Assembly: GCA_047602055.1 (NCBI GenBank)
Contig: JASGIG010000001.1
Span: 682,001-746,000, forward strand
Direction of reading: 5' to 3'
Length of the DNA stretch: 64,000 bases
DNA from: JAODBQ01 sp047602055
Lineage (GTDB): Bacteria; Actinomycetota; Acidimicrobiia; Acidimicrobiales; Ilumatobacteraceae
Positions 34,899 through 43,725 of this stretch are shown one piece after another. Made by a program: the position numbers and the translations under genes. Within the stretch, counting starts at the first letter, position 1, and every line of letters begins with the position of its first letter. The notes under the pieces are model-generated. The model saw nothing but the letters and a program-made list of their open reading frames with translations, ran no database searches and was not told the origin of the DNA.

Positions 34899-35396
34899 CT
34901 ACTCCGCCGGTCGATCCTCCAACCAGCGGCTGAGCAGGACGAGATCCTGCATCTGACCGGCGCTGTCGCGGACCTGGCCGCGCAGCCGGGCCTCCTCCTC
35001 GAAGCCGAGCGCCCCGAGCATCGCCAGCGCGCCCGTGTTGCCGGCCATCACCTCGATCATCACCTTGGTCATCCCCAGCTCGCCGGCCAGCTCGAGGCCC
35101 TGGTCGGCGAGGCGACGGCCGACGCCCCTGCCGCGGGCGCCGGGATCGACGATCACCCGCATGTCGGCCACGTGGCTGCTCCAGCCGACGCCTCGGACGA
35201 CGGTGACGAGCCCGAGTACCGCGCCGTCGTCGTCGAGCGCGGCGAGGCGACGCTCCGGCACGGCCTGCGTCCAGCCGGCGACGGCCACCTGCGAGAGCAA
35301 CGGCGCGTCGACCAGCGAGCGATCGCGGTCGGGGATGCGGGAGGCGAAGTCGGCGAGGGCTTGGCGCTGCTCGACACGGACCGGCTGGATCTCCAC
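34899..35396 (-). CDS. GNAT-family N-acetyltransferase
   Basis: A 165-residue protein with GTG start at 35396. The acetyl-CoA binding motif A is complete: MRVIVDPGARGRGVGRRLAD (Q/RxxGxG/A type), followed by GMTKVMIEVMAGNTGALAML and GALGFEEEARLRGQVRD, motif B. The N-terminus contains ERRLAALDDDGAVLGLVTVV. It transfers an acetyl group to an unknown amine in the cytoplasm. It looks complete. The upstream region on the other strand holds only gene remnants. Confidence 0.87.
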   Translation of the reverse strand: MEIQPVRVEQRQALADFASRIPDRDRSLVDAPLLSQVAVAGWTQAVPERRLAALDDDGAVLGLVTVVRGVGWSSHVADMRVIVDPGARGRGVGRRLADQGLELAGELGMTKVMIEVMAGNTGALAMLGALGFEEEARLRGQVRDSAGQMQDLVLLSRWLEDRPAE

Positions 35397-35468
35397 GCTG
35401 TGCTCCGTTCTCGATGGGACGTCCCGGAATGTACTTGGGTCGCGGCACGGGTCGCTGAGGCGTCGCCG

Positions 35469-35620
35469 ATGTCGCCGATGTCGCCGACCCCGAAGCAGGC
35501 ACGGGAGTGGACGTTCCTGGCGTGGATCCGCACGTCAATCGGTCTGTTAGCCGGCGGCGCCGCCGTACGCCAGCTCGTCGAGCCGGTCCTCGCCGAGGGT
35601 TGGGTGTGCCAGCGACGGCT
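35469..35620 (+). pseudogene. Truncated DUF202 membrane protein remnant
   Basis: After a GTCGCCGAT triplet repeat (35462-35487), the frame encodes MSPTPKQAREWTFLAWIRTS then IGLLAGGAAVRQLVEP, which matches the first helix and 'RTxLAWxRT' signature of DUF202 proteins. After about 45 residues the family pattern ends and another remnant begins, so the second helix is missing. It is divergent from the GNAT gene, 72 bp away. Confidence 0.55.
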
Positions 35621-35666
35621 GGCCCATCCGGACCCGCGCGCCACACCACGCGTCGTCGCGCTCACC

Positions 35667-36420
35667 GTCGACGGCATCCTGACGTTGCCGGCACTGGCCG
35701 TCGTGCTCGTGCTCGCCTTCCATGCCGGGTTCGGCTGGACGCGCGGCGGCTCGTGGGCGTGTCGATCTTCTTCACGCTGTCCGGCTTCCTGACCACCAGC
35801 GCACCGTCGGCGAGGTGCGCCGCACGGGCACGGTGCGGCCGCTGGCGTTCGTCGCCTGGCGGGTGAGGCGGCTGATGCCGGCGAGCCTGCTGTGCCTCCG
35901 CGCTGATTGCCGTGGCCCGGTCGTCCGGGGAGTACCCGTCGGCGCCGGGGTTCGGGCACGAGCTGCGCGCCGCCCTGTTCAGCTCCTTCAACTGGACGCG
36001 GGTGTTCGGGGACCGAAGCTACGTCGACGCGCTCGCCGCGACCGTCACCCACGAGCCGCCGATGGAGCACCTCTGGTCGCCTGCCGTCGAGGAGCAGTAC
36101 CACCTCGTGTGGCCGTTCGCGGTCGGCGCCGTCGCCCTGTTCGCGGCCCGCGCCGGCCGCCATGACGACGACGTTGCTGCGCTTTCGACGACGGCTGCCG
36201 TACGGCGTGATCGACGCCGTCCACCGCGCCGCCGGTCCGCGCGTCGGCATCGTCGACGTGGACGGCTGGTCACGGGCGGCCGACCGCGCCGACGACCCCC
36301 GACTGGCGCCCCCGACGGCGTCCACCTCACCGAAGCCACCACGTCCGAGATGGTCGGGCGCTGGCTCGCCCCTGGCTCCTCGACCACGCCCTCGGCACCC
36401 AACCCACCCAACGCCGTCTC
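35667..36420 (+). pseudogene. Decayed acyltransferase-3 (OafA/YrhL-like) gene with SGNH tail
   Basis: Fragments in several frames keep the order of an integral membrane acyltransferase: VDGILTLPALAVVLVLAFHA, VGVSIFFTLSGFLTTS, RTGTVRPLAFVAWRVRRLMP, FNWTRVFGDRSYVDALA and HLWSPAVEEQYHLVWPFAVG; then the end of an SGNH hydrolase domain, DGVHLTEATTSEMVGRWLAP. At least four frame changes and a loss of most transmembrane helices (about 250 codons remain of a usual 600-700) show real decay, not a single error. The intact family O-acylates cell-surface sugars. The block ends just before the convergent ABC-F gene. Confidence 0.78.
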
Positions 36421-36527
36421 CCCACGTCACCAGGTCCGAGTCCCACGCGCTGGACGGGCCCACGCCAGCGACTCGCACCAGCACCACCGACTGGGATGAC
36501 GGCCAGGCCCGGCGCCGCCGAGACGGG

Positions 36528-38285
36528 TCAGGTCGACGATTCCAGCTCGGTGGCGAGGTCGAGCCAGCGCTCCTCGGTGGCGGCGAGCGCCGTCTCGGTG
36601 TCCGCCAGCTCCTGCCCGACGCGGGCGATCGCGACGTGGTTGCTGCCTGCTGCGGCGAGGTCGGCGAGCAACCGCTCGCGCCGGCGCTCGTGACCGGCCA
36701 GCTCCTGCTCGGCGTCGCGCAGCAGCCGGCGCAGCGTCGACGGCGATCGCCCGGCCGCTCGCTGGCGCGCCGGCGCCATCCCACGTTTGGCCGACCCGGA
36801 GGACGCCGATGGCGCGCCACCGCGCCCCGCCTCCCACCCCGGCAGGCCGCCGGGAACGAGACGACCTGGGTGCTGCTCGTCGATCGCCAGCACGTCGACG
36901 ACGGTCCGCTCCAGGAACGCGCGGTCGTGGCTGACGACGACGACCGCGCCCGGCCAGTCCTCGAGCACGTCCTCCAGCACCCGCAGCGTGTCGAGGTCGA
37001 GATCGTTGGTCGGCTCGTCGAGCAGCAGCACGTTCGGCCGGCGGCGCAGGGTCAGCACGAGCTGCAGGCGCCGCCGCTCGCCGCCCGACAGCAGTCCGAT
37101 CGGGGCGCGCTGGGCGTCGGCGTCGAACCAGAAGCGCTCCAGGAAGCGGGCGTCCTCCCAGTCCGGCAGGCGGGTCGGCCCGGCGACCGCCTGGTCGACG
37201 CGCATCGCCGGGTCGAGCTCGACGCCGCGCTGGGAGAACGTGCCGAGCACGACGGTCGAGCCGACGTCGACGGTGCCCTCCTCCGGCACGAGGTTGCCGG
37301 CGAGGACGTCGAGCAGCGTCGACTTGCCGGCGCCGTTCGGGCCGACGATGCCGAGGCGGGCCCGCGGGTCGAGCGACAGGTCGACGCCGCGGAACAGCCA
37401 GCGCCCGTCGTCGTAGCGATGGCCGATGCGGTGCAGGTCGACGACGTTGTCGCCGAGGCGCGGTGCGCCGAAGCCGAGGTCGAGCTCGCCGTCACGCGCC
37501 GGCGCGTCGGGCCGGCCCTCGACGATCGCGGTCGCCGCCTCGATGCGCGCCTTGGGCTTGCGGGTCCGGGCCGGGGCACCGCGCCGCAGCCACGCCAGCT
37601 CCGAGCGGGCAAGGTTGCGACGGACGTCCTCCTGGCGCGCCGCCCGCGCCTCGCGTTCGGCGCGGGCCTCCAGGTATCCGGCATACCCGGTGTCGTGCAC
37701 GTAGCCGCGCCCACGGTCGAGCTCCAGCGTGCGGGTGGTGACGCGGTCGAGGACGTGGCGGTCGTGGGTGACGAGGATCAGCCCGCCGCGGTGGGCGGCG
37801 AGGTGACGCTCCAGCCAGACGATCGCGTCGATGTCGAGGTGGTTGGTCGGCTCGTCGAGGATCAGCACGACGTCGGGCGCGGCCTCGCCGAACGGGCCGA
37901 CCTCCAGCAGGGCCCGGGCCAGCGCCACCCGCTTGGTCTCGCCGCCCGACAGCGTCGCCGCCGCCGCGTCGAGCCGCCCGCCGAGCCCGAGCCGGTCGAG
38001 GATCGCCGCCGCCGCCCAGTCGTGGCCGACGACGTCGCCGATCGTCGCCCCCAGCAGCGGCGCGTCCTGGTCGAGCATCACCACCCGGGCGCCGCGCCCC
38101 CGGCGGACCACGCCGGCCTCCGGCTCCGCCCGCCCGGCGAGCTGGCGCAGCAGCGTCGACTTCCCCGATCCGTTCAACCCGACGACGCCGAGCCGGTCAC
38201 CGGCGTCGATCGTCACCGACACGCCGGCGAACAACGGCCGACCGGGTCGGTTGGCGGTCAACCCGGCGGCGTCGAGCAGGACCAC
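36528..38285 (-). CDS. ABC-F family ATP-binding protein (Uup-like)
   Basis: A 585-residue soluble protein with two ABC domains and no membrane segment. First domain: Walker A GVVGLNGSGKSTLLRQLAG, signature LSGGETKRVALARALL, Walker B VVLILDEPTNHLDIDAIVW. Second: GIVGPNGAGKSTLLDVLAGN, LSGGERRRLQLVLTLR, VLLLDEPTNDLDLDTLRVL. A linker rich in Arg/Ala joins them (RAEREARAARQEDVRRNLAR), and the C-terminus (residues about 510-585) is a coiled coil typical of Uup. ABC-F proteins act on ribosomes or, in Uup, on DNA/translation quality control. The start is a GTG at 38285. Confidence 0.9.
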   Translation of the reverse strand: MVLLDAAGLTANRPGRPLFAGVSVTIDAGDRLGVVGLNGSGKSTLLRQLAGRAEPEAGVVRRGRGARVVMLDQDAPLLGATIGDVVGHDWAAAAILDRLGLGGRLDAAAATLSGGETKRVALARALLEVGPFGEAAPDVVLILDEPTNHLDIDAIVWLERHLAAHRGGLILVTHDRHVLDRVTTRTLELDRGRGYVHDTGYAGYLEARAEREARAARQEDVRRNLARSELAWLRRGAPARTRKPKARIEAATAIVEGRPDAPARDGELDLGFGAPRLGDNVVDLHRIGHRYDDGRWLFRGVDLSLDPRARLGIVGPNGAGKSTLLDVLAGNLVPEEGTVDVGSTVVLGTFSQRGVELDPAMRVDQAVAGPTRLPDWEDARFLERFWFDADAQRAPIGLLSGGERRRLQLVLTLRRRPNVLLLDEPTNDLDLDTLRVLEDVLEDWPGAVVVVSHDRAFLERTVVDVLAIDEQHPGRLVPGGLPGWEAGRGGAPSASSGSAKRGMAPARQRAAGRSPSTLRRLLRDAEQELAGHERRRERLLADLAAAGSNHVAIARVGQELADTETALAATEERWLDLATELESST

Positions 38286-38323
38286 CCCGCCACGTTAGGA
38301 CCGACCGAGCGGATGGGGGCCGA

Positions 38324-39799
38324 CTACGCGATGGGCAGCAGGGGCCGGGCGAGGTCGCCGATGATGCCGCCGAGGGTCATGCCGACGTCGGTGTGCACGA
38401 CCTGCGCACCGTCGGGCACGTCGACGGTGTACCAGTAGGTGCGGCCGTCGACGAACCGGTCGAGCGGCAGCACGGTCCCGTCGGGCATGGTGACGTGGAC
38501 GTCGTCGAGGTCGACGAGCTGGGGGTGGCTGGCCTCGTCGTCGGTGATCTGCCGGTAGCCGGCGACGACCCATCGCCCGCCGGCGACGCCGCTGAACATG
38601 TACGACGCCGGCTCCTCGCCGGCGCTTGACACCAGCGCGCACTGCCCGTCCACGCACATCGCCGTCTGCGTGCCGCCCCGGCGAATGCTCACCGCGTGGC
38701 CGCCGACGGTGGCACTGGCCACCTGCCTGGTCCCGTCGCGCAGGCCGTCCATCACCGTGCGGCCGAGCGCGAGCCACGCGGACCGGTCGACGAGCCGGAC
38801 CCGGTCGACGAGCTCCGCGGCGGACGACCCGTTGCTCCAGACGCCGACGATCACCCCGGCGGGGTCCACCCACATCGTCGTCGGCACCCCCGACGACGTC
38901 ACCGTCAGCACCTGTCGGCCGTCGACGTCGGTGATCGGTCCGAACCCGTACCAGGAGACCGACTCCAGCGTGCGCCCGGCGACCGACCCGGGTTGGGTGA
39001 CCACGTGGATCGTGTCGTCACCACCGGCGTAGGTGACGTCGGCGTAGGCGGAGGCGGGAGCGGTGCTGGCGAGCGCGTCATGGTGCTCGGTGCGCGAGAA
39101 GCCCTCGTCGGGTCGCAGGGCGCCGTCGACCTCGACCGCGGCGTCGGCGATCGCCACGAGCCGTTCCTGGCTCATGCCCCGCCCGATCATCAGCGTGTAG
39201 CTGTCCGGGTCGACGCCCGGGATCCACAGCGCGAACTGAGCGTCGGCCAGGCGTTCGACGGCGCCGGTGACGCCCCGCACGGGCAGCTCCCTCGCCGGCT
39301 GCCCGCTCCAGGGCGGCGCCTGATCGGGCGCCACCGTCGTCGCCACCCCGGGCGCCGTCGTGGTCGGTGCCGCCGTGGTCGGCGGCGGAGCGACGTCCAG
39401 CGCGTGGTGCTGCGTCCGCACCACCACGGTCTCGGTGCCGGCCACCCACACGTCGATCGCCGGGACGGCCTGCCCGATCGCCGCGCCACCGGCATCGCCG
39501 CTCATCGACGTCGGCGTCGACCCGCCGTCGAGGATCGCCATCACCGGCAACGACGACGGCAACGGCATCGGCATCGGCTCCGCGGGCGCCGGCTCGCCGT
39601 GCGAGCGCCGCAGCACCGGGACGACGAGGGCGAGCAGCACGACGCAGGCGAGCACCGCCACGGCCCGTCGCCGCTGGCGCCGGCGGCGCACGCCCGCCCA
39701 CACCCGGGCGGGGGTCAGCGTCGGCGGCGCCAGCCGACCGTCGCGGCGCTCGAGCGCCCCCCGGAGCCTGACTCCCAGCTCGTCGACGGGCGAGGTCAT
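38324..39799 (-). CDS. Single-TM sigma-partner (putative anti-sigma) protein, module 2
   Basis: A 491-residue protein. The ATG at 39799 follows AAGGAGG by 5 bp; an in-frame ATG overlapping the sigma stop would add 5 residues. Residues 1-50 are basic and cytosolic (VWAGVRRRRQRRR), 51-70 form one membrane helix (AVAVLACVVLLALVVPVL), and about 420 residues are exported: a Pro/Thr linker (TTAAPTTTAPG) and a large beta-rich domain (DVTYAGGDDTIHVVTQPGSV, GRWVVAGYRQITDDEASH). No zinc anti-sigma motif is visible. Gene order matches modules 1 and 3, so a role in controlling the adjacent sigma factor is inferred. Confidence 0.75.
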   Translation of the reverse strand: MTSPVDELGVRLRGALERRDGRLAPPTLTPARVWAGVRRRRQRRRAVAVLACVVLLALVVPVLRRSHGEPAPAEPMPMPLPSSLPVMAILDGGSTPTSMSGDAGGAAIGQAVPAIDVWVAGTETVVVRTQHHALDVAPPPTTAAPTTTAPGVATTVAPDQAPPWSGQPARELPVRGVTGAVERLADAQFALWIPGVDPDSYTLMIGRGMSQERLVAIADAAVEVDGALRPDEGFSRTEHHDALASTAPASAYADVTYAGGDDTIHVVTQPGSVAGRTLESVSWYGFGPITDVDGRQVLTVTSSGVPTTMWVDPAGVIVGVWSNGSSAAELVDRVRLVDRSAWLALGRTVMDGLRDGTRQVASATVGGHAVSIRRGGTQTAMCVDGQCALVSSAGEEPASYMFSGVAGGRWVVAGYRQITDDEASHPQLVDLDDVHVTMPDGTVLPLDRFVDGRTYWYTVDVPDGAQVVHTDVGMTLGGIIGDLARPLLPIA

Positions 39800-39810
39800 C
39801 GGAACCTCCT

Positions 39811-40311
39811 TCATCGCAGATCGGCCTTCCGGAGGTCGGCCAGCCCGCGGCTGACCAGGGACTTCACGGTCCCGGCGCGCACGCCCATCGCCTCGGCGAT
39901 CTGCGCCTCGGTCATGTCGGCGTAGAAGCGCAACGTCACCGCGATCCGCCGCCGCGGGGCGAGCTGGGCGAGCGCGTCGAGCAGGTAGCCGTCCTCCGCG
40001 GCGACCGCCGCCTCGGACGCCGGCGGGACGTGCCGGCGCAGCACCCGGCGGCGGCGCAGCTCGCTGCGGCAGCCGTTGATCACGCATGTCCGCAGGTAGG
40101 CACCCGGCTGGTCGAGCCGGCCCCAGGCCAGCAGGGTGCGCTCGAACGCGTCCTGGACGATCTCCTCGGCGCGCTCGGACCGGTCCACCAGCGACGTGGC
40201 CAGGCGGATCATCGGCGTCAGCTCGGACGCGAAGAGCGCGTCGAAGTCGGCCGAGCTCGCTGCCTTCACCGGGCCACCCACCAATGAGATCGCCGCCTCC
40301 CGCACGTCCAT
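39811..40311 (-). CDS. ECF RNA polymerase sigma factor, SigE-like, module 2
   Basis: A 166-residue sigma factor. ATG at 40311 (MDVREAAISLVGG) fits the upstream promoter-like site; GTGs at 40314 and 40320 are in frame. Region 2: DALFASELTPMIRLATSLVD then RSERAEEIVQDAFERTLLAW. Region 4: LAQLAPRRRIAVTLRFYADM then TEAQIAEAMGVRAGTVKSL. It lacks the SnoaL-like tail of longer ECF groups. It is divergent from the sigma gene at 40389 with a 77-bp gap and is followed by its one-TM partner. The targets are unknown. Confidence 0.87.
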   Translation of the reverse strand: MDVREAAISLVGGPVKAASSADFDALFASELTPMIRLATSLVDRSERAEEIVQDAFERTLLAWGRLDQPGAYLRTCVINGCRSELRRRRVLRRHVPPASEAAVAAEDGYLLDALAQLAPRRRIAVTLRFYADMTEAQIAEAMGVRAGTVKSLVSRGLADLRKADLR

Positions 40312-40321
40312 CACCCCCACC

Positions 40322-40348
40322 GACGCTCGACCCGCCGGAAAGGTTGCC
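40322..40348 (-). promoter_or_regulatory. ECF-type promoter candidate for module 2
   Basis: On the minus strand GGCAACC (40348-40342), 17 bases, then GTC (40324-40322), 10 bases before the ATG at 40311. The layout is the same as at 1815 and 40360. This suggests autoregulation. Confidence 0.4.
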
Positions 40349-40359
40349 GGACACGATCG

Positions 40360-40385
40360 GGAACCATCTGACCGTGGGCGAAGTC
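40360..40385 (+). promoter_or_regulatory. ECF-type promoter candidate for module 3
   Basis: GGAACC at 40360-40365, a textbook ECF -35, then 17 bases and GTC at 40383-40385, only 3 bases before the ATG at 40389. The transcript would be leaderless or nearly so. Confidence 0.45.
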
Positions 40386-40388
40386 ATC

Positions 40389-40889
40389 ATGGGCGTGAGT
40401 GCCGTCCAGATCCCGGCGGCCGGTCACGTCGACGACCGGTTCCAGGCGTTCTACGCGCGGCACTTCGCGTCGACCGCGCGGCTGGCCCGGCTGCTGACCG
40501 GTGACGCCGCGTATGCCGACGACCTCGCCCAGGACGCGTTCGTCCGCGTGTACCGCTACGCGTCGACCGCCGAGCGGCCGATCGAGAACCCCGCGGCGTT
40601 CCTGCACACGACGACGGTCAACCTGTGCCACAGCTGGCTGCGGCAGCGACAACGGGCCGAGCTGCGGATGACCCGCCACGGACCGTCCGAGACGTCGCTG
40701 ACCGAGGGCGAGCGCGAACTGGACCATTCGCTGCGGCGGCTGCCGTACAAGCAGCGCGCCGTCGTCGTCCTGCGCTACTGGCTCGGCCTGTCCGAGCGGG
40801 AGATCGCCACCGCCCTCGGCTGCCGGCCGGGGACGGTCAAGTCACGCCATGCCCGCGCCCTGCGCGCCCTTCGGAAGGAGCTCTCGTGA
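40389..40889 (+). CDS. ECF RNA polymerase sigma factor, module 3
   Basis: A 166-residue sigma factor with ATG at 40389. Region 2: FQAFYARHFASTARLARLLT then AYADDLAQDAFVRVYRYAS. Region 4: LPYKQRAVVVLRYWLGLSER then EIATALGCRPGTVKSRHARA. It resembles the SigE/SigM-like actinobacterial ECF groups. Its stop overlaps the GTG of the partner by 4 bp. It shares a 77-bp divergent promoter region with module 2, so the two could cross-regulate. Confidence 0.87.
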   Translation: MGVSAVQIPAAGHVDDRFQAFYARHFASTARLARLLTGDAAYADDLAQDAFVRVYRYASTAERPIENPAAFLHTTTVNLCHSWLRQRQRAELRMTRHGPSETSLTEGERELDHSLRRLPYKQRAVVVLRYWLGLSEREIATALGCRPGTVKSRHARALRALRKELS

Positions 40890-41995
40890 ACACCGACGAC
40901 ACGATCGAATCTCGTCTGACGTCCGGCCTCGATCGGATCGCCACCGCGACGCCGGTGCGCGAGCCGGGTTCGTTCGACCCCGACAGCGTGCCGATCGCCG
41001 TCGACGACGGCCATCCTCCACGACGCATCGGCCTGCTGCTCGTCGCCGCTGCCGTCGTGGCGGTGACCGTCACCGGGCTCGTCGCCATCGCCAACCGCGC
41101 TGGCGACAACACCGGATCCGACACCACCGACGGGCCGACGGCGACCGCCCCGGCGGCGGGACGTCGGTTCCAGTTCGTCACCCCCACCGTGCGCCTCGAC
41201 GCCGACACCGTCGAGGTGATCACCCCGTCCGGCACGTTCGTGCCGACCGCCGACGTCGACGTCGAGGGCGACCCGGGCATGCCCGACGAGTACACGACGC
41301 TGGAGCTGACGTGGCACGAGGGCGTCGAGCAGCGGATCAACGTCTACTTCGCGTCCGACGGGACCACCTGGTGGGTGAGCGAGATCCGCACCTACGACGG
41401 GCAGGACCCGGGCGACTGGTTCGAGCCGATCACGACCGGTCGCCTGTTCGAGCGGCCGCTCGGCACCGCCTACACGGGCGACATCGACCTGCCCAACCTG
41501 CACGTCACCGGGATGACCCTGCAGGCCTTCGTCGCGCCGTCCGCCTGTCAGGCGTCGACGGGTCCCGTCGCGGTGATCGCCGACTACCCGACGATCGACG
41601 GGTTCACGCCCAACGGTGGGTTCGGTGCCACCTTCCAGGTCGTCGACACCGCCACCTGCACGCCGCTGCCGATCGCCGACTACACGTTCCGGTACGCCGT
41701 CGACGATCCGGCCGTCGCCGTGGTCACCGAGACGGAGCCGATCACGGAGTCGCCGGCCGACACGACGATCGGCACGGCACTCGGCGACGGAGCGACCACC
41801 ACCACCCGGGTGCCGTTCGACGCGATCAAGGCCCGCGTCGGCCTGAGCTTCCCGGGCACCGGGGCGACGACGCTGCACGTCACCGTCACGGATCGGTCCG
41901 GCACGACCATCGCCACCCTCGACGTGCCCATCACCGTGACGGCCGCCCCCGTCCCCGTCGCCACGACCGCCGTGCCCTCGACCACCACCGCATAG
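40886..41995 (+). CDS. Single-TM sigma-partner (putative anti-sigma) protein, module 3
   Basis: A 369-residue protein translationally coupled to the sigma factor (GTGA). The cytosolic part covers residues 1-48, the membrane helix about 50-70 (LLLVAAAVVAVTVTGLVAIA), then an exported beta-rich domain (FVTPTVRLDADTVEVITPSG, WVSEIRTYDGQDPGDWFEPI) with one Cys pair (SACQAS, TATCTP) and an Ala/Thr/Pro tail. The cytosolic start (TIESRLTSGLDRIATATP) resembles that of module 1 and 2 partners in layout only. There is no HxxxCxxC motif. Anti-sigma function is inferred. Confidence 0.73.
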   Translation: MNTDDTIESRLTSGLDRIATATPVREPGSFDPDSVPIAVDDGHPPRRIGLLLVAAAVVAVTVTGLVAIANRAGDNTGSDTTDGPTATAPAAGRRFQFVTPTVRLDADTVEVITPSGTFVPTADVDVEGDPGMPDEYTTLELTWHEGVEQRINVYFASDGTTWWVSEIRTYDGQDPGDWFEPITTGRLFERPLGTAYTGDIDLPNLHVTGMTLQAFVAPSACQASTGPVAVIADYPTIDGFTPNGGFGATFQVVDTATCTPLPIADYTFRYAVDDPAVAVVTETEPITESPADTTIGTALGDGATTTTRVPFDAIKARVGLSFPGTGATTLHVTVTDRSGTTIATLDVPITVTAAPVPVATTAVPSTTTA

Positions 41996-42005
41996 CCCGT
42001 CGCCC

Positions 42006-43235
42006 TCAGCGGATCGCGCTGCGCAGGAGCAGCCGAGCGACGACCGCGGTGACCGCCATGACGACGCCCGCCCCGGCATAGGCCGCCGGCACGGTCGTCG
42101 CCGAGGCGGCGAGCGCGCCGAGCGCGGCGCCGAAGGGTTGGCCGCCCCACGACACCATCCGACCGATGACGTTGACCGACGAGCGCAGGTGATCCGGGGC
42201 GACGAGCTGGCGGTAGGTGATGCCCGCGGTGATCGTGGTCGTCGACGCCAGGGCGAACGTGCCGATGAGCACGGCGGCCAGGACCCAGCCGGTGGTGGCG
42301 GCGAGGGCGATGGCCAGCACGCCGGAGCACAGCAGCGTCGCCGGCGTGAGCACGGGGATCCGTCGGGTGCGGAACAGTCGGGCGAAGACCAACCCGGCGA
42401 CGAGGTTGCCGACGCCGATCGCCCCGTAGAGCACGCCGATCCGGGCGTCGCCGGTGGCGAAGCCGAGGCGGTCCGCCGCATACGGGACCAGCAGGCCAAA
42501 CACGGCGCCGAAGGCCAGCGAGTTGCCGAAGCCGACACCGACGAGGGTGAGGACGGCGGTGTGCTCCCGGATGAACCGCCACGCGGCCCGGGCACCACCC
42601 GCCGCTGTCCCACCGCCGGCCGGGTCGCGGAAGTCGGAGCGCAGGCTGGTCTGCACGGCGGCCGCGACGAAGAAGCTCACGGCGTCGACCGACACCGCCG
42701 TCGCCGGTCCAACCAGGGCGACGAGCGCCCCGGCGACAAGCGGTCCGAGGATCTCCGTCGTCGCCGAGATGCTGGCGAGCATCCCGTTCGCGGCCGGGAC
42801 GCGCTCGGGCCCGACGAGCGCCGGCACGGCGCCGAACACCGCCGCGTCGGAGAACACGAACGCCGTCGCCGACAGCAGCCCGACGGCGTAGACCTGAGCG
42901 ACGCCGAGCACTCCGAGCGCATGCGCGACCGGGATCGAGGCGACGAGCACCCCCTCGATCACGTTGCCGCCGACGATGAGCAGGCGCCGGTTGCCACGAT
43001 CGGCCAGCGGTCCGGCGACCAGTCCGAACACGAGGTACGGCACCACCCGCAGGGCGAAGACGATCCCGGTCTGCGCCGCGGAGCCCGTCGCCTCGAAGAC
43101 CAGCACGGGCAGCACCACCGTGGTGATCGCCGAGCCGACCCAGGAGACGCCCTCGGCGACGGCCCAGCGCATGAATGCCGGCTCCTGATGCAACGACGTC
43201 GAGGCCCGGTCGATCGTGAGGGGCCCGTCGCTCAC
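42006..43235 (-). CDS. MFS transporter
   Basis: A 409-residue protein with about 12 transmembrane helices. GTG at 43235 is chosen; an internal ATG (MRWAVAEGVSWVGSAI) is also possible. Family features: SWVGSAITTVVLPVLVFEAT, FGLVAGPLADRGNRRLLIVG (motif A) and AANGMLASISATTEILGPLV. This pattern belongs to the enterobactin-exporter-like/MFS_3 branch. It ends the iron-type ABC operon on the same strand, 70 bp after the DUF6176-like gene, so export of a siderophore or related metal-binding compound is possible but not shown. Confidence 0.8.
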   Translation of the reverse strand: MSDGPLTIDRASTSLHQEPAFMRWAVAEGVSWVGSAITTVVLPVLVFEATGSAAQTGIVFALRVVPYLVFGLVAGPLADRGNRRLLIVGGNVIEGVLVASIPVAHALGVLGVAQVYAVGLLSATAFVFSDAAVFGAVPALVGPERVPAANGMLASISATTEILGPLVAGALVALVGPATAVSVDAVSFFVAAAVQTSLRSDFRDPAGGGTAAGGARAAWRFIREHTAVLTLVGVGFGNSLAFGAVFGLLVPYAADRLGFATGDARIGVLYGAIGVGNLVAGLVFARLFRTRRIPVLTPATLLCSGVLAIALAATTGWVLAAVLIGTFALASTTTITAGITYRQLVAPDHLRSSVNVIGRMVSWGGQPFGAALGALAASATTVPAAYAGAGVVMAVTAVVARLLLRSAIR

Positions 43236-43305
43236 CTGCTCATCGTCGTCTGGCCAGACGGGGCCGGCCGACGTGTCCGTCGATCGCCACGCCCGTCGGC
43301 ACCCG

Positions 43306-43647
43306 TCACGGGGTGCGCCGGTCGTCGACCTGGCAGTGCTCGACGACCGCGGCGCGCACCGCGTCGGGGAGCAGCAGCAGCTCGGCCTCGGCGGTGAGCC
43401 AGCCGGGCTCGCGGCAGCGCTGGTCGTAGGCGATGTGGTCGATGTCGAGCTGGGCGGTGGACGTGTTGGCATGCTCGCCGGCCCCGCGCACGACGACCCA
43501 GTAGAGGTGCTCGGTGTCGCCCTCGCGGGAGCGGAACACGATCTCGATGCCCATCCGTTCGCGGTCCAGCGTGGCGACGGCCTCGTCGAGCCGATCGTTG
43601 AGCATCGCCATCCACTCGTCGACAACCGCCGACTGCCCGGGCCGCAC
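43306..43647 (-). CDS. DUF6176-like small protein (N-terminus uncertain)
   Basis: A 113-residue protein from GTG 43647 (RPGQSAVVDEWMAMLNDRLD, IEIVFRSREGDTEHLYWVVV, QLDIDHIAYDQRCREPG). The pattern, a small ferredoxin-like or monooxygenase-like fold, resembles DUF6176. Family-like sequence continues upstream of the GTG (TARLFRGTVRPGQ) with no usable start codon before a stop, so the true N-terminus may be lost to an indel near 43660-43700. It lies between the iron-binding lipoprotein and the MFS gene on the same strand. Function unknown. Confidence 0.6.
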   Translation of the reverse strand: MRPGQSAVVDEWMAMLNDRLDEAVATLDRERMGIEIVFRSREGDTEHLYWVVVRGAGEHANTSTAQLDIDHIAYDQRCREPGWLTAEAELLLLPDAVRAAVVEHCQVDDRRTP

Positions 43648-43725
43648 CGTGCCGCGGAAGAGCCGGGCCGTGAGGCCGGTAGGGATCGAAGCTCGGCCCG
43701 ACCTGCTGCTCGCCGTCGACGTCCA

